Assembly (NCBI GenBank): GCA_031551695.1
Contig: JAVBNG010000033.1
Location: forward strand, 1-17,989
DNA: 17,989 bases
From: JAAYCI01 sp031551695
Lineage (GTDB): Bacteria; Bacillota; Clostridia; Oscillospirales; Ruminococcaceae
Reading direction: 5' to 3'
In this document: piece by piece, positions 1 to 6,097 of the stretch
Layout of the letters: every line of letters starts with the position of its first letter
How positions within the stretch are numbered: position 1 is the stretch's first letter
Notes under the pieces: model-generated
What the model was told of the DNA's origin: nothing
The model's input: the letters and a program-made list of their open reading frames with translations, nothing else
The model's database searches: none
Made by a program: the position numbers and the translations under genes

Positions 1-1710
1 GGTTTTCCATGTGGTTTTGTTTGGGTCTGTGCTGCCGGCGGCGGCGGAAACAGTGGTGAGCATGGAGTATGTGCCGTCAATGCCCTGCGCAACGGCGCCC
101 GTGCCGCTGATGGTGCAGCGCCCGATACCGTTGGTGCCGCCGGTATTTTTCTGACGGTCAATATTGTCGCCGAAGCCGCCGCCGGTGAGTGTCAGGCTGG
201 AACCGCCGTCAATCGAAAACTTACTGCCGGGAAGGCCGTCAATGGCCGGGACACCGTTGACGAGGGAGTCCGCCGTTACAGAGGTGGCGGCGGCACCCTG
301 CGGTGTTTCGATGGTCAGTTTTCCGTCGGCAGACAGCGGGCCGATGCCCGGGCAGGGAGGATACGTGCCCGATGCGGCGCTGCCCGTTGCGGTGACAATG
401 CCGCCTGTGATGGTGATGTTTTTTACATAGCCTGCGGCGTAGGTGCCGTTCGCGTCGCTGTAGGTATTTATACCGCCAATGCCGTAGCCGCCGTAATGGT
501 TAACCGCATTGATGGTGCCGCCGGTAATTGTGATATCCTCCACAAAGCCGCCGGAGCCGCAGCCGATGCCGGCGCCGAGGAAATTGTCCCTGGCCAGTTC
601 AACTATACCGCCGTTGATGACGATTGCATCCACATGGCCGTATCTGCCGCCGCCAATGCCGGATGCAAATACGCCGCCATAGGCCTTAATGTCGCCGTCG
701 TTGATCGTGATGTTGGCGACGTTGCCGCCGGTGCCGGAAACGCCGGCACCGCCGCCGATGCCGGCGCCGTTGCCACTGCCAACGGCAGTGATGAAACCGC
801 CGTTAATGGTAATATTTTCCGCAGAGCTGCCGGCGCCTGCCCCGCTGCCAATGCCGGCGCCGCCGGCACCGCCGCGGGCGTCAACAGTGCCGCTGTTGAT
901 GGTGATAACGCCGGAATTTGGGATGCTGTTGTCTCCGCCAATGCCCGCGCCGGGGCCGGAGCCTTTGGACGTCAGGGAAGCCGCGCCCGTACCGGCTTGT
1001 ATGGTAAGGGCGGTGCCTGCAATCACATGCATCCCGGCGCTGTTGCCGAAGGCCTGAAAACAGTTTGTCCCGCTTACTGTTAGGGTGATGTTGGCGCCGC
1101 TGCCCAAAGAGAAGGGCCTGAGCGATGAAAGGCAAATGTCCTGCAGTTCAATGGGTGTGGCTACATTTGCACTAACGGCGATTTGCATATTAGTGCGCAG
1201 GTTCGAAGGGGTGTATGCCGGGTCTCCGTCTACCAGCACATAGCTGTCCCCAGCGGGAAGGCCGGTGAGTGTAAGCGTGCCAGAGCTATAGGTGTAACCG
1301 GTACCGGTAGAGGGGATGCTCCCTGCCACGAGATCCGCGAGGTCAAGCGTCGTTAGCGCCTGTGCAACCGGCAGATTTTCTTCCTGCGGTGCGGCTGTGG
1401 GAAACAAGGCGTCCGGAGCGGCTTCCATGCCGCTCTCCTCCGCATTTGCAGCGGCGCCCTCCCCGGCGGAGACGTCTTCCGAAAGGGAACCGGATTCTAT
1501 GGCGGATGCACTTTCCGTGTCCGGCTCATCCGGCGTCATCCGCACATCCTGCAGTGCAAGGCCTGCTTGCGGTTCTGATTCCGCCTGCGGCGCGTCGGCT
1601 GGGGCTTCCGCCTGTGCCCTGACCTGTACCGCCGGCAGCATGTATATGCAGCAGAATAAAGCCGCGGCCGCCGCAATTGCAAGCGTTTGCATGACCCACT
1701 TTTTTTTCAT
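1..1710 (-). CDS. Exported glycine-rich repeat protein, C-terminus off the left edge
   Basis: The minus-strand frame is open for 570 codons from ATG at 1710 to position 1, so the C-terminus is outside the window. Residues 1-32 look like a Sec signal peptide: MKKKW, then an Ala-rich hydrophobic stretch, with likely cleavage after VRA. An acidic Ala/Glu/Pro-rich linker follows to about residue 125. From about residue 255 to 460 there are five or six degenerate repeats of 30-45 residues built on GAGIGG and ITINGG-type motifs (for example GAGIGSGAG, NITINGGFI, GAGIGGGAG, NITINDGDI, DITITGGTI, NITITGGIV). Such strand-turn repeats resemble those of right-handed beta-helix or adhesin-like surface proteins of Clostridia. 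No wall anchor or enzyme domain is visible in the part present. Upstream sequence GGGGTGTGGA gives a weak ribosome binding site. Function unknown; extracellular location is inferred. Confidence 0.85.
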   Translation of the reverse strand, partial: MKKKWVMQTLAIAAAAALFCCIYMLPAVQVRAQAEAPADAPQAESEPQAGLALQDVRMTPDEPDTESASAIESGSLSEDVSAGEGAAANAEESGMEAAPDALFPTAAPQEENLPVAQALTTLDLADLVAGSIPSTGTGYTYSSGTLTLTGLPAGDSYVLVDGDPAYTPSNLRTNMQIAVSANVATPIELQDICLSSLRPFSLGSGANITLTVSGTNCFQAFGNSAGMHVIAGTALTIQAGTGAASLTSKGSGPGAGIGGDNSIPNSGVITINSGTVDARGGAGGAGIGSGAGAGSSAENITINGGFITAVGSGNGAGIGGGAGVSGTGGNVANITINDGDIKAYGGVFASGIGGGRYGHVDAIVINGGIVELARDNFLGAGIGCGSGGFVEDITITGGTINAVNHYGGYGIGGINTYSDANGTYAAGYVKNITITGGIVTATGSAASGTYPPCPGIGPLSADGKLTIETPQGAAATSVTADSLVNGVPAIDGLPGSKFSIDGGSSLTLTGGGFGDNIDRQKNTGGTNGIGRCTISGTGAVAQGIDGTYSMLTTVSAAAGSTDPNKTTWKT

Positions 1711-1803
1711 TCCACACCCCAATGCAACGCGACACAAAAAAATGCGCGTCTTTATTTTTAGAAAACAAGTGCAATTCCCCGCACTCCGGCACGGTCTTTT
1801 TTT

Positions 1804-1832
1804 ATTATATAAAATTATTTACGGTTTTACAA
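1804..1832 (-). promoter_or_regulatory. Sigma-A-type promoter of the exported repeat protein
   Basis: Read on the minus strand, TTGTAA (1832-1827) and a perfect TATAAT (1809-1804) are separated by 17 bp in an AT-rich gap. A start near 1797 would leave a leader of roughly 87 nt before the ATG at 1710. Confidence 0.7.
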
Positions 1833-1940
1833 TTAAAAATCTTAAAATTCCACCGGGGGAACGCTGAACGCGACAGGCTTCGTGGGAATTTGCCGGCGCT
1901 TACCTTCCCGGAGAATAACGCACCGGAAACCGGCACAAAC

Positions 1941-1974
1941 AAAAAAACCGGCGCAGCGGGTATACTACGCCGGT
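1941..1974 (-). terminator. Rho-independent terminator (second of two after the ucpA-like gene)
   Basis: On the minus strand a 7-bp stem, ACCGGCG (1974-1968) with CGCCGGT (1953-1947) and a 14-nt loop, runs directly into seven T residues. It lies about 110 nt past the ucpA-like stop codon and insulates the repeat-protein promoter. Because a separate hairpin already sits at the stop codon, this one could instead end a small RNA. Confidence 0.7.
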
Positions 1975-2050
1975 CTGATAAACAAAGAAATACTGTCTTA
2001 TTTGCGTTCACCCATGCCGGGCGGTGCTTTTTTGTATGTCTCGCGGTTCC

Positions 2051-2083
2051 AAAGGAAAAGGCCGCGCAAAGTGGAAACGCGGC
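2051..2083 (-). terminator. Hairpin overlapping the ucpA-like stop codon, probable terminator
   Basis: On the minus strand GCCGCG (2083-2078) pairs with CGCGGC (2066-2061), followed by CTTTTCCTTT. The stem begins at the last base of the TAG stop codon. The T-tract is interrupted by C residues, so termination may be only partial. Confidence 0.55.
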
Positions 2084-2874
2084 TAAATTCCCACTGCGCT
2101 GAAACTTTCCGGCAGGGTACTGCCGCCATCAATGACCACCTGTGTCCCGGTGATGTAGCGGCTTTCATCCGACGCCAAAAACGCCACCAGATCGCCTAGT
2201 TCCTCAATGGTGCCAAGGCGCTTCATCGGCACTGCATTCGCGATACCGTCGATTACGCTTTGCGGGTCTGCCGGGTTCGACTCTTTTGCAATGCCCCAGG
2301 CCATGGGCGTGTCGATATAGCCCGGGCACACGGCGTTTACGGTGATGCCGTTTGCGGCAAATTCCGTGGCCAGCGCCTTGGTAAAGCCCCAAATGGCCGC
2401 CTTTGTGGTGGCGTAGGCGGTTTCGCCTGTGTCCACCACCATGGTGCCCGTTACGGAGGACAGGTTCACGATTTTGCCGTAGTTTGCCTTAACCATGTAT
2501 GGCAACACCGCCTTCGAGCAGTTCCACACGCCTTTGATGTTGATGTCGAACATTTTGTCTCGCACATCGTCGCCCATCTCTAAAAAAGGCATGACGTTGC
2601 ACACACCGGCATTATTCACTAAAATATCGATGGCGCCATATTTTTGCGCCACGTCTGCGGCCACTTCTTCCAGGCGCGCAAGGTCCCGCACGTCGGCAAG
2701 ATACCCCTCGGCCCGAAAGCCCTCCGCCGCAAGAGCGGCTGCCGCCTCATTCACTTTGCCGCTTACGTCCAGCAAAATCACGGCGGCGCCGTTTTTGGCC
2801 AGCACCCTGGCCGCGCCAAGGCCGTTGCCCATGGCCGCGCCCGTTACAATGGCGGTTCTGTTTTGCAAACGCAT
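2083..2874 (-). CDS. ucpA: SDR-family oxidoreductase, UcpA-like
   Basis: A cytoplasmic NAD(P)-dependent short-chain dehydrogenase of 263 residues, typical for the family. Numbered from the ATG at 2874, it has the nucleotide-binding TGAAMGNG at 11-18, NNAG at 87-90, and catalytic Ser140, Tyr154 and Lys158 in YATTK. Long matches recalled from E. coli UcpA (INIKGVWN, GETAYA.TKAAI, SNP.DP.SV, GTQ.VIDGGSTLPE and a C-terminal VGI) make the UcpA subfamily likely; its natural substrate is poorly defined (reduction of furfural-type aldehydes is reported). An ATG six bases upstream (2880) is only 2 nt from the AAAGGAG, whereas 2874 has 8-nt spacing, so I prefer 2874. The gene is divergent from merR and has a MerR-type promoter, suggesting induction together with the operon on the other side. 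Confidence 0.93.
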   Translation of the reverse strand: MRLQNRTAIVTGAAMGNGLGAARVLAKNGAAVILLDVSGKVNEAAAALAAEGFRAEGYLADVRDLARLEEVAADVAQKYGAIDILVNNAGVCNVMPFLEMGDDVRDKMFDINIKGVWNCSKAVLPYMVKANYGKIVNLSSVTGTMVVDTGETAYATTKAAIWGFTKALATEFAANGITVNAVCPGYIDTPMAWGIAKESNPADPQSVIDGIANAVPMKRLGTIEELGDLVAFLASDESRYITGTQVVIDGGSTLPESFSAVGI

Positions 2875-2967
2875 CTCCATCGCTCCTTTCTTCTGTCGGA
2901 ACTTTCACTGCTCCCGGTGTCCGTCCTGTTTATTGGGGCGCTTTGGCAGGTGCCCTCATCTGTGACC

Positions 2968-2998
2968 ACTGTAGCACACTCCTGCCAAGGAGGGTCAA
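2968..2998 (-). promoter_or_regulatory. MerR-type promoter/operator of the ucpA-like gene
   Basis: On the minus strand TTGACC (2998-2993) and TACAGT (2973-2968) are 19 bp apart, longer than the usual 17 bp. The spacer contains the perfect dyad CTCCT-N4-AGGAG (plus-strand 2979-2983 and 2988-2992), extended to 8-bp arms with one mismatch over 2976-2995. A 19-20 bp spacer carrying a dyad is the known signature of promoters activated by MerR proteins, which untwist the DNA. Predicted start near 2961, leader about 87 nt. Confidence 0.8.
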
Positions 2999-3068
2999 TA
3001 CTCCGCCGCATGTAACTTTCGGGGCCGCCCGTACGGCCGGGTATCGATGCTTTTGGTTTCCTGCCCGT

Positions 3069-3088
3069 ACTCTCCCTGCGGGGAGGGT
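3069..3088. promoter_or_regulatory. Third operator-like dyad, upstream of merR
   Basis: ACTCTCCC (3069-3076), TGCG, then GGGAGGGT (3081-3088): 8-bp arms with one mismatch around a 4-bp centre. This is the same architecture and nearly the same sequence as the dyad in the ucpA promoter (ACACTCCT, GCCA, AGGAGGGT). It has no -35/-10 pair around it on either strand, so it may serve autoregulation rather than activation. Confidence 0.5.
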
Positions 3089-3097
3089 TGCAAAAAT

Positions 3098-3126
3098 TTG
3101 TATTTTATGGCACTGTTATTTATATT
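3098..3126 (+). promoter_or_regulatory. Candidate merR promoter
   Basis: TTGTAT (3098-3103) and TATATT (3121-3126) are 17 bp apart in an AT-rich stretch, just downstream of the operator-like dyad. A second possible -10, TATAAT at 3132-3137, has no convincing -35. The exact promoter is uncertain. Confidence 0.35.
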
Positions 3127-3201
3127 ATGTATATAATAGAAAAGTGTTTGCTGGTGCACGCTGTTTCCGCAAGTCCACGCTCTATGGTTGTGAGGTGACT
3201 T

Positions 3202-4077
3202 ATGCTGCGAGGAAAGGCGAAATACAATATCGGTGAAGTGGCCGAAATCAGCGGCCTTAGTGTGAAAACACTACGATATTATGACAAAAAAGGCATCCTA
3301 GCCCCTTCGGACCGGGGCGAGACGACCCACTACCGCTATTATACAGAAAAGCAGATTTTGGAGGCGCTTGCCATCCGAGAGATGAAGCAGCGCGGTTTTT
3401 CATTGGAGGAGATCCAGGCCATCATGGGGTCTCATTCGCTGGACCTTATCACAGAGCATTACGACCGCAAGACGGAATCTATCAAAAAAGAGATCTTGCA
3501 TTTAGAGCGGCAGCTGCGCCTGGCCGAAAGCAGCAGGGAAATGATTTTGCGCGCCATGCGCGACGTGAAGCAGGCGCCGGAAAACGCCCCCCAGCCAACA
3601 GCCGAGCCCCGCACCATTACGGTGGAGCCGATGGAAAAAGTGCCCTGCCTGTGCACGCGCTACCGCAGCCGCATTTTTGTGCAGGAAGTTTTTTGGGACC
3701 GCTTCGCCGATATATACCGTATGATGGACCAAAAGGGCTACACCGCCAACGGCCCCATTATGGGGGTGTTCCACGAGCACTATACGCACCAGTTTTTCTT
3801 TGAGGAAGGCGACCTTGAGGTGTGCCAGCCTGTTTCCGGCGCAGCCCCGGATGACGCCGCCGTGCATGATTTCGGCGGGTTTTTGCTTGCCAGCCTTGTT
3901 TTTGTGGGCTTTTATGCCGACCTTTTGCCAGAATACATTGCCCTGGTTAAATGGATTGACGAAAACGGTTACGAAATTACCGGAGACCCGTTGGAAATAT
4001 ATCTGGTGGAGTTCACCCAAGGCGCCAGGGCCGAGGATTACGTCACACGCATCGGTTTCCCGGTGAAAAAGCGATGA
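3202..4077 (+). CDS. MerR-family transcriptional activator with GyrI-like effector domain
   Basis: A 291-residue regulator. Residues 8-75 form a MerR winged helix-turn-helix (YNIGEVAEISGLSVKTLRYY, then the wing YRYYTEKQ, then LAIREMKQRGFSLEEI). Residues 80-120 are a charged helix that would form the dimer coiled coil. Residues from about 134 to 285 look like a GyrI/BmrR-type effector pocket (TITVEPMEKVPCL..., ending GDPLEIYLVEF). There is no cysteine cluster of the metal-sensing MerR type, so an organic inducer is more likely than a metal; this is inference. GAGGTGA precedes the ATG by 3-4 nt. The gene lies between two promoters of MerR architecture, at 2968-2998 and 4467-4497, which are its probable targets. 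Confidence 0.93.
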   Translation: MLRGKAKYNIGEVAEISGLSVKTLRYYDKKGILAPSDRGETTHYRYYTEKQILEALAIREMKQRGFSLEEIQAIMGSHSLDLITEHYDRKTESIKKEILHLERQLRLAESSREMILRAMRDVKQAPENAPQPTAEPRTITVEPMEKVPCLCTRYRSRIFVQEVFWDRFADIYRMMDQKGYTANGPIMGVFHEHYTHQFFFEEGDLEVCQPVSGAAPDDAAVHDFGGFLLASLVFVGFYADLLPEYIALVKWIDENGYEITGDPLEIYLVEFTQGARAEDYVTRIGFPVKKR

Positions 4078-4215
4078 ATGCTATTCCGGCCTTTGCCATG
4101 GCCTCCCTACGGGGAAACTTGTGCGGTTTTTCTGTTTTTCCCTCCTTTTTGCCAAAAAACACCTATATATTGTGCCCATGCCGCCACAAATAGCACCGAA
4201 ATTGTAACAATTCAC

Positions 4216-4250
4216 AACAGCGTAGATTTTCTGCGCTGTTTTTTGTTTGT
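4216..4250 (+). terminator. Rho-independent terminator of merR
   Basis: AACAGCG (4216-4222) pairs with CGCTGTT (4234-4240) across an 11-nt loop, followed by a T-rich run with isolated G residues. It separates merR from the operon promoter downstream. Confidence 0.8.
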
Positions 4251-4466
4251 TTTGCCATATATTCGTGCCCGCGCAAAGCGTCATGACGCAAACGCGCTGC
4301 CTTGCAAATTTATCACATACAAAAGTAATTTATTGAGGAAAATTTACGTTTTTTCCACAAGATGAAAAGTCTCCCCCATGGCAGGGTTTTTGCTGTGTAA
4401 CCGTTTCGCGTTTCTTTTTCTCTCTGCGTGCGCCCCGAAGAGAAAAAAAGAAAATGTGAAATGCTA
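4251..4466. other. Non-coding gap with AT-rich inverted repeat
   Basis: No convincing gene. Just upstream of the operon promoter lies an imperfect inverted repeat: TTTCTTTTTCTCT (4411-4423) faces AGAG-A7-GAAA (4439-4453), the right arm having two extra bases. It may be an upstream AT element or a further regulator site. No riboswitch was recognised. Confidence 0.4.
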
Positions 4467-4497
4467 TTGACCCTCCAGCCGAGGAGGCGATTATACT
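4467..4497 (+). promoter_or_regulatory. MerR-type promoter/operator of the P-protein operon
   Basis: TTGACC (4467-4472) and TATACT (4492-4497) are exactly 19 bp apart. The spacer holds CCTCC (4472-4476) and GGAGG (4483-4487). The first ten bases, TTGACCCTCC, and the AGGAG of the right arm occupy the same positions as in the ucpA promoter, so the same MerR protein probably activates both. Confidence 0.8.
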
Positions 4498-4503
4498 TTT
4501 GTT

Positions 4504-4648
4504 TAGAACATTTGAATATATTTTTCCATATGTTGTTTTACTATTTTATTCAAAGTGTATTATCTTCTTTATATCAACTGGAGGTGGTTGCACGGCAAAG
4601 GTGTTCCGGCACAAAGACAAGCAATCTTGAAATGGAGGGTCAGTGTCT
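4504..4648 (+). other. 5' leader of the P-protein operon
   Basis: About 145 nt between the predicted transcription start and the ATG at 4649. It contains an 8-bp AT-rich inverted repeat, TTTGAATA (4511-4518) with TATTCAAA (4547-4554). The conserved cores of a glycine riboswitch are not apparent. Confidence 0.4.
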
Positions 4649-6040
4649 ATGAGTGAGAAACAATTTGCACATCCGTACATCCCGAACTCCGAGCCCAAAA
4701 TAAAGGCCGCCATGCTGAAGGCCGTGGGAATGAAGAGCTCTGAGGATATTTACAAGGAAATCCCGGACCGCCTGCGCTTCAAGGGCGAGATGAACTTGCC
4801 CGCCCCCATCGATTCCGAGTACAAGCTGAAAAAGCATGTGGAAGGCCTGTTTGCCAAAAACGAAAACTGCGCCGACAACATCAGCTTTTTGGGCGGCGGC
4901 GTGTGGAACCACTATGTGCCGTCCGTTTGCGACACCATCGCCGCGCGCGACGAATTCCTCACGGCGTATGTGGGCGAGGCGTACTCCGACCACGGCAAGT
5001 TCCAGGCGCTGTTTGAAACAAGCAGCATGATTTGCGACCTCACAGGCATGGAAGCGTGCAACACCCCCACCTACGACTGGGGCAACGCAATCGCCATTGC
5101 CGCGCGCATGGCTTGCCGCACCACCGGCCGCAAGGAGATCCTCATCGCCTCCACCGCAGGGCCGGAGCGCGTTTCCGTGGTGCAAAATTATGTGAAACCA
5201 GAGATTGCGGTAAACTTCATCGATTTTGACAAAGGCAACGGCCTTTTGAGCCTTACCGACCTGAAGGCGAAGCTCTCCGACAAAACAGCCGCCATCTACT
5301 TCGAAAACCCGAACTACATTGGCGCCATTGAGGCCCAGGCCCCCGAAATCTGCAAGCTGGCGAAAGCCAAAGGCGCCCTCGTCATCGTGGGCGTGGACCC
5401 CAGCACGCTTGGCATCCTCGAGGCCCCGGGCGAGTATGGCGCCGACTATGTGGTGGGCGACTACCAGCCCCTTGGCCAGCACATGAGCTACGCGGGCGGC
5501 CTCGGCGGTTTCATTGCCACCCACGACGACAAGAAGTTCGTTGGGGAATATCCATCACTGCTGTTCGGCCTTTGCGAAACGGAAAAAGAAGGCGAATACG
5601 GTTTTGGCGAAGTATTCTACGAGCGCACCTCCTACGCCAGCCGCGAAAAAGGCAAGGATTTCATCGGCACCTGTTCCGCCCTCACGGGCATTGTCTCCGG
5701 CGTGTACATGGCGCTAATGGGCCCGGCCGGCTTTGTGGAAATGGGCGAAGGCATCATGCAGCGCGCGGCGTACCTGAAGGAAAAGCTGGCCGCGTTGCCC
5801 GGCGTGTCTATCGCGCTTAGCGGCATCGCCTTCAGCGACTTCCTTGTAAGCTTCGACAAGACAGGCAAAACCGTAGCGGACATCAACAAGGGCCTGCTTG
5901 CTTATAATATTTTCGGCGGCAAAGACACGAGCCGCGAGTACCCCATGTTTGGCCAAAGCGCCCTGTACAGCGTGACGGAAACGCTGGACAAGGAAGACCT
6001 GGACAAACTGGTGTGCGCACTGGCGAAAGTGCTGGTATAA
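4649..6040 (+). CDS. gcvPA: Glycine dehydrogenase (P-protein) subunit 1-like protein
   Basis: This 463-residue protein matches the N-terminal half of the glycine cleavage P-protein as split in Firmicutes: Y-IPN-E--IKAAML-AVG at 10-28, RFKGEMNLP at 43-51, SFLGGGVWNHYVPSV at 79-93, and later ENPNYIGAIE and DYVVGDYQPLG. Subunit 1 has no PLP lysine and shapes the active site with subunit 2. Compared with GcvPA as I recall it, YTPYQ-E-SQG is replaced by YVGEAYSDHGKFQ (107-119), the GGPHCG region by GGLGG, and REKATSNICTNQ by REKGKDFIGTCS. These changes near cofactor- and substrate-contact regions suggest a different substrate or partner. An in-frame GTG at 4643 is only 3 nt from GGAGGG, whereas the ATG at 4649 has 9-nt spacing. 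First gene of the operon. No gcvT, gcvH or lpd is nearby. Confidence 0.88.
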   Translation: MSEKQFAHPYIPNSEPKIKAAMLKAVGMKSSEDIYKEIPDRLRFKGEMNLPAPIDSEYKLKKHVEGLFAKNENCADNISFLGGGVWNHYVPSVCDTIAARDEFLTAYVGEAYSDHGKFQALFETSSMICDLTGMEACNTPTYDWGNAIAIAARMACRTTGRKEILIASTAGPERVSVVQNYVKPEIAVNFIDFDKGNGLLSLTDLKAKLSDKTAAIYFENPNYIGAIEAQAPEICKLAKAKGALVIVGVDPSTLGILEAPGEYGADYVVGDYQPLGQHMSYAGGLGGFIATHDDKKFVGEYPSLLFGLCETEKEGEYGFGEVFYERTSYASREKGKDFIGTCSALTGIVSGVYMALMGPAGFVEMGEGIMQRAAYLKEKLAALPGVSIALSGIAFSDFLVSFDKTGKTVADINKGLLAYNIFGGKDTSREYPMFGQSALYSVTETLDKEDLDKLVCALAKVLV

Positions 6041-6097
6041 ATGCAAGGCACTGCCGGTATGACACACACAAATGTGAAATGGAGGGCGTAACAAGAT

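Noticed and set aside
330..950. Repeat array as a CRISPR or tandem DNA repeat
   Set aside because: The periodicity is in protein motifs with variable spacing and degenerate codons, and the frame stays open throughout.
496..1083. Ala/Gly-rich plus-strand open frame
   Set aside because: Opposite the repeat array of the exported protein; the apparent protein is a by-product of GCC/GGC codon repeats.
4640..5524. Open frame of 294 codons on the minus strand
   Set aside because: Antisense shadow of the gcvPA-like gene with low-complexity composition and no family motif.
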